A stretch of DNA of 9,000 nucleotides from Betaproteobacteria bacterium (GTDB taxonomy: Bacteria; Pseudomonadota; Gammaproteobacteria; Burkholderiales; Usitatibacteraceae). The notes beneath the pieces are model-generated. The model saw nothing but the letters and a program-made list of their open reading frames with translations. It was not told the DNA's origin and made no database searches. A program made the translations under genes and the position numbers. Positions 1 through 6,812 of the stretch are shown one piece after another. Location of the stretch: assembly GCA_012274175.1 (NCBI GenBank), contig JAAOZZ010000420.1, positions 1 to 9,000 of the forward strand, written 5' to 3'. Numbering within the stretch: position 1 is the stretch's first letter; every line of letters begins with the position of its first letter.

Positions 1-326
1 ACCTCGTGAACCGCAGCCTCGAGGCGCCGCGCAAGTCCCGGGCCCAGGACGCGCAGAACGCGCTCGCGGCCCCGGACGGCAACGACCTCGTGAAGATCGG
101 ACTCAACTACGTCTACGACGGGCAACCCGACAAGGGGCTCGCGCTGGTCGAGCGCGGCATCAAGAAGGACGGCTTCAAGCGTCCCGAAGACGCCAAGCTG
201 CTGCTGGGCGAGGCCCAGATCGTCGCCGGCCACCGGGCCCGCGCGGCGCAGACGCTGCGCTCGGTGCACGGCACCGACGGCTCCGCCGATATCGCGCGCC
301 TGTGGGTGCTGCAGGCGCGGGCCTGA
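1..326 (+). CDS. C-terminal part of a TPR-like repeat protein (5' truncated)
   Basis: The frame is open from the left edge and ends at TGA 324-326, so the true start lies outside the window; the GTG at position 6 is probably an internal codon. The visible ~107 residues are alanine- and leucine-rich helices with a TPR-like rhythm. A segment beginning LVKIGLNYVYDGQPDKGLAL is followed by another containing LLLGEAQIVAGHRARAAQTL, the usual spacing of paired anti-parallel helices. TPR proteins are generally protein-protein scaffolds, so no specific function can be assigned. No membrane segment is visible. The gene ends 57 bases before the flavoprotein gene on the same strand. The family call is inference from helix pattern and composition; that the frame is coding is fairly secure from codon bias. 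Confidence 0.6.
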   Translation, partial: LVNRSLEAPRKSRAQDAQNALAAPDGNDLVKIGLNYVYDGQPDKGLALVERGIKKDGFKRPEDAKLLLGEAQIVAGHRARAAQTLRSVHGTDGSADIARLWVLQARA

Positions 327-383
327 GCCGTTGAAAGCGCATCTCCGGTTCCGGCTCGCGGGCGGCAAGGCGCGCCCGGCGGC

Positions 384-2096
384 GTGAGGCGCGTCCGCAC
401 CGATATCCTCATCCTCGGCTCCGGAGGCGCGGGCCTCTTCGCGGCGCTGCACGCCAAGCGCTCCGCGCCCGAGCTCGAAGTCACCATCGCCGTGAAAGGT
501 CTGCTGGGCAAGTGCGGCTGCACGCGCATGGTGCAGGGCGGCTACAACGTGGCGCTCGCGCCCGGCGATTCCGTCGAGCGCCACTTCATGGACACGATCG
601 AGGGCGGCAAGTGGCTGCCCGACCAGGAGCTCGCCTGGACGCTCGTCACCAAGGCGATCGAGCGCGTGCACGAGCTGGAAAACGAGCTGGGCTGCTTCTT
701 CGACCGCAATCCCGACGGCACCGTGCACCAGAAGGCGTTCGCGGGCCAGACCTTCGACCGCACCGTCCACAAGGGAGACCTCACCGGTATCGAGATCATC
801 AACCGGCTCGCCGAGCAGGTATGGGTCGCGGGAGTCTCGCGCCTCGAGGAGCACCGGGCCGTGGAGCTGGTGAAGGGGGCCGACGGGCGCTCCATCGCCG
901 GGGTGCTCATGATCGACATGCGCGCGGGCGACTTCGTCTTCGTGCAGGCGAAGAGCGTGCTGCTCGCCACCGGCGGCGGGCCCACCATGTACCGCTTCCA
1001 CACGCCCTCGGGCGACAAGAGCTGCGACGGGCTCGCCATGGCGCTTCGCGCCGGTCTCACGCTGCGCGACATGGAGATGGTGCAGTTCCATCCGACGGGG
1101 CTGCTCGCGGGGCCGGGCACGCGCATGACCGGGACCGTGCTGGAGGAGGGATTGCGCGGCGCCGGCGGCTACCTCCTCAACGCGGCGAACGAGCGCTTCA
1201 TGCAGAAATACGATCCGCGGGGCGAGCGCGCCACCCGCGACGTGGTCTCCCGCGCCATCTACGCCGAGATGCGCTCCGGAAGTGCGACTCCCAACGGCGG
1301 CGTGTACCTCTCGATGGGGCACCTGGGCCCGGCCAAGGTCGCGGCGCAATTCAAGGGCATGGTGGAGCGCTGCGCCGACTGCGGCTTCGACCTGGCGGGC
1401 GGCCTGGTGGAAGTGGTGCCGACCGCGCACTACATGATGGGCGGCGTGGAGTTCGCCGCCGACGGGCGCACCGCCCTCGACGGCCTCTTCGCCGCGGGCG
1501 AGGACACGGGCGGCGTGCACGGGGCCAACCGCCTGGGCGGCAACGGTGTGGCGAACTCCACCGTCTTCGGCGCGATCGCCGGGGACGCGATGGCCGCGTG
1601 GACCGTGCGCGAAGGCGCCTGGCGCGACCCCGACGCCAACGCGCTGGAAGAGGCGCGCGCCGCGGCGCTTCGCCCGGTGGGTCGGCCCGAGGGCAGCGTG
1701 GAGACCATCCGCGAAGGGCTGTACGACGTGATGTGGAACGACGTGGGGATCCTGCGGGATGCCGCCGGGCTCGCACGTGCCCAGGAGCGGCTGGACGCAT
1801 TGCAGCGCGAGCTCAATGGCGTCGGGGTCGCGGGCGGAGACCTTCGCTACAACCTTACCTGGCACGACTGGCTCAACCTTTCCAGCCTGGTCACGGTGAG
1901 CCGAGCGATCTGCGCGGCAGCGGCCGCCCGCGACGACTCGCGTGGCGCCCATTTCCGCGAGGACTATCCGCAGACGGGGGACCTGGCCACCTCCGCCTTC
2001 TCGCGCGTGAGCCTCGCGGGCGATCGCTTCGAGGTGGCGTGGAAACCGGTGGACTTCACCCGCGTCCACCCCGGACAATCCCTCATCGCCCCATGA
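384..2096 (+). CDS. FAD-binding flavoprotein of the fumarate reductase / succinate dehydrogenase / aspartate oxidase family
   Basis: The 570-residue protein starts at GTG 384, the only start codon in frame after the upstream stop. An N-terminal dinucleotide-binding motif (GSGGAG, residues 12-17) binds FAD. The family's substrate-site residues are all visible: His236 in QFHPTG, Glu254/Glu255 in the LEEGLRGAGG stretch, the proton-shuttle Arg285 in TRDVVSRA, His349 in TAHYMMGG and Arg383 in HGANRLGGN. The C-terminal helical domain carries SRGAHFREDYP (519-529), typical of SdhA/FrdA. At the position of the FAD-linking His of E. coli FrdA/SdhA (SHT..GG) the sequence reads GCTRMVQGG, with Cys46. 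FAD is therefore probably not His-linked, as in aspartate oxidase. No iron-sulfur or membrane-anchor subunit lies nearby. Its stop overlaps the start of the next oxidoreductase gene (ATGA), suggesting coupled expression. It probably oxidises or reduces a small dicarboxylate or hydroxyacid; the substrate is unknown. Confidence 0.9.
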   Translation: MRRVRTDILILGSGGAGLFAALHAKRSAPELEVTIAVKGLLGKCGCTRMVQGGYNVALAPGDSVERHFMDTIEGGKWLPDQELAWTLVTKAIERVHELENELGCFFDRNPDGTVHQKAFAGQTFDRTVHKGDLTGIEIINRLAEQVWVAGVSRLEEHRAVELVKGADGRSIAGVLMIDMRAGDFVFVQAKSVLLATGGGPTMYRFHTPSGDKSCDGLAMALRAGLTLRDMEMVQFHPTGLLAGPGTRMTGTVLEEGLRGAGGYLLNAANERFMQKYDPRGERATRDVVSRAIYAEMRSGSATPNGGVYLSMGHLGPAKVAAQFKGMVERCADCGFDLAGGLVEVVPTAHYMMGGVEFAADGRTALDGLFAAGEDTGGVHGANRLGGNGVANSTVFGAIAGDAMAAWTVREGAWRDPDANALEEARAAALRPVGRPEGSVETIREGLYDVMWNDVGILRDAAGLARAQERLDALQRELNGVGVAGGDLRYNLTWHDWLNLSSLVTVSRAICAAAAARDDSRGAHFREDYPQTGDLATSAFSRVSLAGDRFEVAWKPVDFTRVHPGQSLIAP

Positions 2097-3115
2097 ATCC
2101 TCCGCGCATACCCGTCGAAGAGCTCCAGCGGTCGATGTCCGCCGCGCTCCAGCGTTCCGGGGCGACCGCGGCCATGGCCGAAGCCACCGCACGCGCGCTC
2201 GCGTTCGCGGAGATGGATGGGATCGCCTCCCATGGCGCTTCCCGCATTCCGCAGTATTGCGGGCACCTCGCGAACGGGCGGGCCAACGGCGCGGCGGTCC
2301 CGGTCGTGGCTCGCGACGGCAAGGGCGCATGCCTCGTGGATGCGCGCCAGGGCCTGGCCTTCGAGGCGTGCGCGCTCGCGGGCCGAGAAGCGATCGGGCG
2401 TGCGCGCGCCCACGGCGTGTCCTTCGTCGCGGTCACCAACAGCAACCATTTCGGCGTCGCCGCGTACCACCTGGAGCCGGTGGCCGATGCCGGGCTGGTG
2501 GGACTCGCGTTCGGCAACTCGCCCGCGGCGATGCCCGCGTGGGGCGGCAAGCGCGCGCTCTTCGGCACCAATCCCATCGCGGCCGTGTTTCCGCGCCGTT
2601 CCGCCGCGCCGCTCACGATCGACCTCTCGCTCTCGGCGGTGGCGCGCGGGCGGATCATGGTGGCCGCGCGCGACGGCAAGCCGATCCCCGAAGGCTGGGC
2701 CCTGGACCAGGAAGGCCGGCCCACCACCGACGCGCGCGCCGCGCTCGAAGGCAGCATGTTGCCGGCGGGGGGTGCGAAGGGCGCGATGCTCGCCCTCATC
2801 GTGGAGCTGCTGGTCTGCTCTCTCTCGGGTGCGGCCTACGGCTTCGAGTCCGACAGCTTCTTCGTGGCCGAGGGGAGGCCGACCCGCATCGGCCAGGCGT
2901 TCCTCGCCATCGACCCGGCCGCGCTCGCGGGCAGCGACGTGTACCTCGAACGCGTGGAGACGCTCGTGGACGCGATGACCCAGGACCCGGAAGTGCGCCT
3001 GCCGGGCGAGCGCCGGGCGCGCAATCGGGAGGCCGCGCGGCGCGACGGGGTATCCGTTCCACCGGATCTGCTGGAAAAGATCCGCGCCCTCGCGCATGCT
3101 CCTTCCCATGGCTGA
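2093..3115 (+). CDS. Malate/L-lactate dehydrogenase family (type 2, Ldh_2) NAD(P)-dependent oxidoreductase
   Basis: The start is ATG 2093, overlapping the flavoprotein stop as ATGA. It gives 340 residues, normal for this family, which includes malate, sulfolactate, ureidoglycolate and diketogulonate dehydrogenases and piperideine-carboxylate reductase. Visible motifs in order are SHGASRIPQY (47-55), the TNSNHFG motif with its conserved His119, GNSPAAMPAWGG (141-152), FGTNPIA (157-163) for the nicotinamide nucleotide, GKPIPEGWALD (195-205), PAGGAKGAML (224-233) and LSGAAYGF (244-251). The family interconverts 2-hydroxy acids (or cyclic imino acids) and their 2-oxo forms in the cytoplasm. The substrate cannot be read from the sequence. 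No ribosome binding site is visible upstream, so translation probably depends on coupling to the flavoprotein gene. Family assignment is firm; a shared pathway with the flavoprotein is inference. Confidence 0.9.
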   Translation: MNPPRIPVEELQRSMSAALQRSGATAAMAEATARALAFAEMDGIASHGASRIPQYCGHLANGRANGAAVPVVARDGKGACLVDARQGLAFEACALAGREAIGRARAHGVSFVAVTNSNHFGVAAYHLEPVADAGLVGLAFGNSPAAMPAWGGKRALFGTNPIAAVFPRRSAAPLTIDLSLSAVARGRIMVAARDGKPIPEGWALDQEGRPTTDARAALEGSMLPAGGAKGAMLALIVELLVCSLSGAAYGFESDSFFVAEGRPTRIGQAFLAIDPAALAGSDVYLERVETLVDAMTQDPEVRLPGERRARNREAARRDGVSVPPDLLEKIRALAHAPSHG

Positions 3116-3629
3116 CGGAGGCGATACCCGCGCCGATCCCGGCGTCGATCCGAAGCTCGCTTTCCAGGCGTGCGTGCGCACGCCCTTCGCCACGCTGGGC
3201 ATCAGCGCCAACGGGAAGCACGTGACGGGCATCCGCTTCCTCGCGCCCTCGGTGGCGGCCGTCGCCCCGCGGCGCGGCTCCATCGCGCACCTCGCCTGCG
3301 TGCAGATCCAGGCGTACCTCGAGAATCCTGCCTTCGCCTTCGACCTGCCGCTGCAGCTCTCGGGCACGCGCCATCGCCTCGCGGTGTGGGAAGCGATGCA
3401 GCGCATTCCCGCAGGAGCGACCCGCACCTATGGAGAGCTCGCCTCGGAGCTGCGTTCCTCCGCGCGGGCGGTGGGCGGAGCCTGTGGCGCCAATCCGATA
3501 CCCGTCGTCGTGCCATGCCACCGGGTGATCGGAGCGAACCGGGCGCTGGGCGGCTTCATGGGCTCGCGGGTGGACGGCTTCGAGCTCGGCATCAAGCGCT
3601 GGCTGCTCGGGCATGAAGGCGCTCTCTGA
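3108..3629 (+). CDS. ogt: Methylated-DNA-[protein]-cysteine S-methyltransferase (O6-alkylguanine-DNA alkyltransferase)
   Basis: This suicide repair protein transfers alkyl groups from O6-alkylguanine in DNA to its own cysteine. Two starts are possible: ATG 3096 (177 residues) and ATG 3108 (173 residues). I chose 3108 because its overlap with the preceding stop is short (8 bases) and the extra MLLP looks non-native; neither start has a clear ribosome binding site. The N-terminal ribonuclease-H-like domain includes the segment FATLGISANG. The C-terminal domain has VWEAMQRIPAGATRTYGELA, then RAVGGACGANP, then the active-site VPCHRVIG, whose cysteine is residue 137 from the chosen start. The protein ends in the usual FELGIKRWLL helix. 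Length suits a stand-alone Ogt without an Ada regulatory domain. The 3' end overlaps xerD by 17 bases. Confidence 0.93.
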   Translation: MADGGDTRADPGVDPKLAFQACVRTPFATLGISANGKHVTGIRFLAPSVAAVAPRRGSIAHLACVQIQAYLENPAFAFDLPLQLSGTRHRLAVWEAMQRIPAGATRTYGELASELRSSARAVGGACGANPIPVVVPCHRVIGANRALGGFMGSRVDGFELGIKRWLLGHEGAL

Positions 3630-4524
3630 GGCCAACCGCAGGGCCCTCGACCGATTCTCCGACGGCCTGTGGCTCGCCGACGGGCTTGCGCGCAACACGC
3701 TCGAGAGCTACCGCCGCGACCTCGCGCAATTCGCCGCGTGGCTCGACCAAGCCCGCTCCAGGCCCTTGCTCGACGCGGCACCCGACGACCTGCAGAGCTA
3801 TCTCGCGTGGCAAGTGGAGTCGCGCCACGCCAAGCCCCGCACCACGAGCCGGCTCGTCTCGTCGCTCAAGCGCTTCTTCCAGTTCGCGGTGCGCGAAGGC
3901 CTGCGCGCGGACGATCCGGCCCGGGACCTCGAGTCGCCTCGCCTTCCGCGCTCGCTTCCCCGGTCGCTCTCCGAGGCCGAGGTGGAGGCGCTGCTCGCCG
4001 CGCCCGACGCCGCGACCGCGCTCGGGCTGCGGGACCGCGCAATGCTCGAAACCCTCTACGCGAGCGGCCTGCGGGTCTCCGAGCTCGTGGACCTGAAGAT
4101 CGTGCAGGTGAGCCTCGACATGGGCGTGGTGCGCGTGCTGGGCAAGGGAGCCAAGGAAAGGCTCACGCCCCTGGGCGAGGAGGCGATCGAATGGATCGTG
4201 CGCTACCCGCGCGAGGCCCGCCCGGAGCTCCTCGGAGGACGCAACTCCGACGCGCTCTTCGTCACCGCGCGCGGCGCGCCGATGACCCGCCAGGCGTTCT
4301 GGGCGCTCGTGAAGCGCCACGGGGCGAAGGCGGGAATCCGCAGTTCCCTCTCGCCCCATACGCTGCGGCACGCCTTCGCCACGCACCTCGTGAACCACGG
4401 CGCCGACCTGCGGGTCGTGCAGCTCCTGCTGGGGCACGCGGACATCTCCACCACACAGATCTACACCCATGTCGCGCGCGAAAGGCTGAAGGCCCTGCAC
4501 CGCAAGCACCACCCCCGCGGATGA
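3613..4524 (+). CDS. xerD: Site-specific tyrosine recombinase XerD
   Basis: The 303-residue protein begins with the N-terminal SAM-like core-binding domain (roughly residues 8-95), with NTLESYRRDLAQFAAWL. The catalytic domain follows (about 118-295). All tyrosine-recombinase catalytic residues are present: Arg154 (ASGLRVSEL), Lys178 (GKGAKER), His249 and Arg252 (SPHTLRHAFATHL), His275 (LLLGHADIS) and nucleophile Tyr284 (TTQIYTHV). The tail RLKALHRKHHPRG is characteristic of XerD rather than XerC. With XerC and FtsK, XerD resolves chromosome dimers at dif during division. Its placement inside a housekeeping gene run, without integrase-type neighbours or att-like repeats, argues against a mobile-element integrase. 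ATG 3613 lies within the end of ogt with no clear ribosome binding site, which again suggests translational coupling. Confidence 0.95.
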   Translation: MKALSEANRRALDRFSDGLWLADGLARNTLESYRRDLAQFAAWLDQARSRPLLDAAPDDLQSYLAWQVESRHAKPRTTSRLVSSLKRFFQFAVREGLRADDPARDLESPRLPRSLPRSLSEAEVEALLAAPDAATALGLRDRAMLETLYASGLRVSELVDLKIVQVSLDMGVVRVLGKGAKERLTPLGEEAIEWIVRYPREARPELLGGRNSDALFVTARGAPMTRQAFWALVKRHGAKAGIRSSLSPHTLRHAFATHLVNHGADLRVVQLLLGHADISTTQIYTHVARERLKALHRKHHPRG

Positions 4525-5273
4525 TCGACCTGGGCCATCTCTCGCCGTGGCTGCTGCTGTTGACGCCGTTCGTCATCGTGCTGGCCTACACCGTGTTCGG
4601 GCTGAGCGGCTTCGGCTCCACGGCCATCGCGGTGCCGATCCTCGCGCATTTCCTCCCGGTGTCGTACCTGGTGCCGCTGATGGCGCTGCTCGACTGCGCA
4701 TCATCGATCTTCGTCGGCACCACGGGCAGGGAGCACCTCGCGAAGGACGAGCTCAAGTGGCTCATCCCCTTCATGTTCGTGGGATTCGTGATCGGGGCCA
4801 CGGTGCTCGTGCGCGTACCCGACCATTACCTGCGTCTCGCGCTCGGCGTGTTCGCGATGACCATCGGCATCTACAGCATCGCCAACCCGGTGATGCACCG
4901 GGCCATCTCCCGGCTGTGGGTCGTGCCCGTGGGCGTGCTCGGCGGGGCGGCGGCCACCGTCTTCGGGGCCGGCGGCCCGTTCTACGCCACGTACCTCTCG
5001 GGGCGCATGGGCAACAAGAGCCAGGTGCGCGCCACCACCTCGGCCCTGATCTCCGTGTCCACCGTGACCCGCGCGATTCTCTATGCGGCCACGGGACTGC
5101 TCCTGCACACGGCGATCGCGCTGGGCACCGTCGTGCTGGCGCCCTTCGTGTGGGCCGGGCTCAAGCTGGGGACCCGCATCCATCTGGGCCTCTCGCAGCA
5201 GCAGATGCGCCGGGTCGTGGGGGCGCTGCTGGTGTTCACCGGCGCGAGCCTGCTCGTGCGCGTCGTCTTCTAG
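4521..5273 (+). CDS. TauE/SafE (TSUP) family membrane transporter, probable anion exporter or importer
   Basis: ATG 4521 overlaps the xerD stop (ATGA) and gives 250 residues, typical for TauE/SafE. The protein is strongly hydrophobic, with about seven or eight predicted membrane segments. The two family signature regions are visible: the first half has FGLSGFGSTAIAVPIL (26-41), and the second half has the related GGAAATVFGAGGPFYATYL (141-159), reflecting the internal duplication of this family. A polar loop at 66-79 (GTTGREHLAKDELK) separates early helices. Known members move sulfite, sulfoacetate, other organosulfur or small organic anions across the inner membrane. Nothing here indicates a sulfur substrate, so the cargo is unknown. 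It might export or import a product of the upstream oxidoreductases, but repair genes lie between them and this is only a suggestion. Confidence 0.87.
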   Translation: MIDLGHLSPWLLLLTPFVIVLAYTVFGLSGFGSTAIAVPILAHFLPVSYLVPLMALLDCASSIFVGTTGREHLAKDELKWLIPFMFVGFVIGATVLVRVPDHYLRLALGVFAMTIGIYSIANPVMHRAISRLWVVPVGVLGGAAATVFGAGGPFYATYLSGRMGNKSQVRATTSALISVSTVTRAILYAATGLLLHTAIALGTVVLAPFVWAGLKLGTRIHLGLSQQQMRRVVGALLVFTGASLLVRVVF

Positions 5274-5284
5274 GTCCCGCGCCG

Positions 5285-5764
5285 ATGAAGAACGCCGCCA
5301 CGCCCGCCACCGTCTTCCTCGCGCAGCATGGCGTGGCCTGCACCGAGCACCTGTACGAATACGTGGAGCACGGCGGCACCGGAGTCTCGTCGAGCGCGCT
5401 GGGCGTGCCGGAGCACGAGGTGGTGAAGACGCTGGTGATGGAGACCGACCGCGGGGAGCCGCTCATCGTGCTGATGCACGGCGACCGCAAGGTCTCCACC
5501 AAGGAGCTCGCGCGGATCGCCGGGGTGAAGCGCATCTTCCCGTGCAAGCCCGAGGTGGCGCAGCGCCATTCCGGCTACCTCGTCGGCGGCACCTCGCCTT
5601 TCGGCACGCGCAAGGCCATGCCCGTCTACCTCGAGCGCTCGGTGCTCGACATCCCGCGCATCTACATCAACGGCGGGCGGCGCGGATACCTGCTCGGCAT
5701 GGCTTCGTCCGAGCTCGTGCGCGTGCTCTCGCCCGTCCTTGTTGACGTGGCACTGGTGGAGTAA
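5285..5764 (+). CDS. ybaK: YbaK/EbsC-type aminoacyl-tRNA deacylase (Cys-tRNA(Pro) deacylase)
   Basis: The 159-residue product matches the usual YbaK length. The family removes wrongly attached amino acids from tRNA; YbaK itself hydrolyses Cys-tRNA(Pro) made by prolyl-tRNA synthetase. Visible landmarks are HEVVKTLVME (44-53), with Lys48 at the position of the conserved catalytic lysine; LMHGDRKVSTKELAR (63-77); the GGTSPFGTRKAMPVYLE loop (101-117); and IYINGGRRGYLLGM (126-139). These strands and loops form the single editing domain. The frame starts 11 bases after the transporter stop and is probably cotranscribed with it. Specificity (Cys-tRNA(Pro) versus other mischarged tRNAs, as in related ProX and EbsC proteins) cannot be settled from sequence alone, so the symbol denotes the family member most alike in length and motifs. 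Confidence 0.88.
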   Translation: MKNAATPATVFLAQHGVACTEHLYEYVEHGGTGVSSSALGVPEHEVVKTLVMETDRGEPLIVLMHGDRKVSTKELARIAGVKRIFPCKPEVAQRHSGYLVGGTSPFGTRKAMPVYLERSVLDIPRIYINGGRRGYLLGMASSELVRVLSPVLVDVALVE

Positions 5765-5807
5765 GCTCGCCGCGCAGGACCCGGCGCCCGAGCGGCGCAA
5801 ACCGAGC

Positions 5808-5813
5808 GGGGGA
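5808..5813 (+). promoter_or_regulatory. Ribosome binding site of the BPSS1780-like gene
   Basis: GGGGGA lies 4 bases before ATG 5818 and is one of the few recognisable Shine-Dalgarno-like purine runs in the window. It follows the 53-base gap after the deacylase gene, so this gene can be translated independently of its upstream neighbour. Confidence 0.5.
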
Positions 5814-5817
5814 AAGC

Positions 5818-6606
5818 ATGAGCACGGCGCAACCGGATCAAGCGGCACCCGCGGACCCCGGAGAAGGACTGAAGCTCGTGCTGCCGGGGCGCAGCGCCCC
5901 CGCGGGCGAAGGGTGGACGTGGGTCGCGGTGGGATGGAAGCTCTTCACCCGCGCGCCGCTCATGTGGATCGTGTCCATCCTGCTCGTGGTGCTGGTCGCC
6001 GTGGTGGTGAACCTGGTGCCCCTGCTGGGATCCATCGCCTTCCAGCTCCTGAACGGCGTCATCGGCGCGGGGTTCGTGGTGGCGTGCCGCGCGCTCGAGC
6101 GCGGCGGCGACTTCGAGCTGGAGCACCTCCTGGCCGGATTCAAGACCCGCTTCGGCAACCTGCTCGTGGTGGGGCTGCTCACGATGCTGGGCTGGATCCT
6201 GATCTTCGTGGTGTTCGCGGGATTCGTGGGCTTCTCGATCGTCGCCGCGGCGATGACGGGCAACACCCGGGACATCGCGTCGGCCATCATCGCCTCGTCG
6301 GCATCGATCCTGCTGGGCGTGCTGGTGGTGCTGGCGCTCAGCGTGCCGCTGCTCGCCGCCTACTGGTTCGCCCCGGCCCTGGTGATCATGCACGGCCTCG
6401 CGCCCACCGCGGCCATGAAGGAGAGCTTCAGCGCGTGCTTCCGCAACCTGCTGTCGTTCCTCGTCTACGGCATCGTCATGACGCTCTTCGCCATCCTCGC
6501 GATGATCCCGTTCGGCCTGGGATTACTGGTATGGATCCCGGTGGCCATCGCCTCGACCTACGCGGCCTATCGCGCGATCTTCACCGAGCCCGACGCGCAG
6601 CCCTGA
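5818..6606 (+). CDS. BPSS1780-family integral membrane protein of unknown function
   Basis: The 262-residue protein resembles the BPSS1780 membrane proteins found mainly in betaproteobacteria, whose function is not known. A polar, proline-rich N-terminus of about 30 residues leads into the characteristic GEGWTWVAVGWKLFTRAPLMWI (30-51). Hydrophobic stretches then fall at about 48-70, 72-90, 114-145, 157-190 and 209-250, fitting five or six membrane helices. An amphipathic polar stretch (91-112, with ALERGGDFELEHLLAGF) and a second one (194-210, APTAAMKESFSACFRN) separate the helix groups. This layout is also seen in glycerophosphoryl-diester-phosphodiesterase-type membrane domains. It ends 4 bases from the convergent DUF2905 gene. 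I assign no role beyond inner-membrane location. Confidence 0.78.
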   Translation: MSTAQPDQAAPADPGEGLKLVLPGRSAPAGEGWTWVAVGWKLFTRAPLMWIVSILLVVLVAVVVNLVPLLGSIAFQLLNGVIGAGFVVACRALERGGDFELEHLLAGFKTRFGNLLVVGLLTMLGWILIFVVFAGFVGFSIVAAAMTGNTRDIASAIIASSASILLGVLVVLALSVPLLAAYWFAPALVIMHGLAPTAAMKESFSACFRNLLSFLVYGIVMTLFAILAMIPFGLGLLVWIPVAIASTYAAYRAIFTEPDAQP

Positions 6607-6610
6607 GGCG

Positions 6611-6805
6611 CTACACCAGGCGCCCGAGCAGGGTGAGGGCGAGGGAGAGCAGGATCGTCGTCGTGATGGGGATGTAGACGAGGCGGCCGCGCCACCGCAC
6701 GGTGATGTCCCCGGGCAGCCGGCCCAGGCCGCGGCGCGCGAGCCACGGCGAAGACACGCTCAGCACGACCACGGCGACCGCCAGCACGAGGAGCCACTTC
6801 AGCAC
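6611..6805 (-). CDS. DUF2905 small membrane protein
   Basis: This 64-residue protein starts at GTG 6805, preceded at suitable distance by GGGAG on the minus strand (within 6806-6820). It has two hydrophobic helices, about residues 2-18 and 47-62. Between them is the segment RRGLGRLPGDITVRWRG, followed by VYIPITTTILLSL; the 'GRLPGDI ... P(I/L)TTSILxSL' pattern is the recognisable signature of DUF2905. The function of this family is unknown; the protein is presumably in the inner membrane. It lies 7 bases downstream of folB and is probably cotranscribed with it. Its stop is 4 bases from the stop of the convergent BPSS1780-like gene. Confidence 0.85.
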   Translation of the reverse strand: MLKWLLVLAVAVVVLSVSSPWLARRGLGRLPGDITVRWRGRLVYIPITTTILLSLALTLLGRLV

Positions 6806-6812
6806 GCCGCGC

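Noticed and set aside
512..3115. An 867-codon plus-strand open frame running through the flavoprotein gene into the dehydrogenase.
   Set aside because: The part before 2093 is an Arg/Gly/Ala-rich shadow of the flavoprotein in another frame; only the part from ATG 2093 matches a family.
1964..3427. A 487-codon minus-strand open frame opposite the dehydrogenase and ogt.
   Set aside because: Its translation is low-complexity Arg/His/Gly-rich without motifs, as expected for antisense frames in GC-rich DNA; the plus-strand genes have clear family motifs.
3592..4512. A 306-codon minus-strand frame opposite xerD.
   Set aside because: It mirrors xerD, which has all catalytic residues; the antisense translation shows no recognisable domain.
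3669..4520. Long N-terminal extension of the TauE/SafE transporter back through xerD.
   Set aside because: It is the out-of-frame shadow of xerD. The hydrophobic transporter sequence begins exactly at ATG 4521.
3613..4524. The tyrosine recombinase as an integrase of a mobile island.
   Set aside because: Its length and XerD-type tail, housekeeping neighbours, and absence of a tRNA, direct repeats or phage genes point to chromosomal XerD.
4547..5284. N-terminal extension of the deacylase frame back through the transporter gene.
   Set aside because: The translation is Arg/Gly/Ala-rich shadow sequence; YbaK homology begins at ATG 5285 and gives the normal family length.
5742..5747. TTGACG as a -35 box for the BPSS1780-like gene.
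   Set aside because: At 17-base spacing the -10 position reads CTCGCC, far from TATAAT, so no promoter can be supported.
5765..5817. Possible terminator in the 53-base gap after the deacylase gene.
   Set aside because: Only short GC-rich 5-bp inverted pairs exist, with no following T tract; such pairs are frequent by chance at this GC content.
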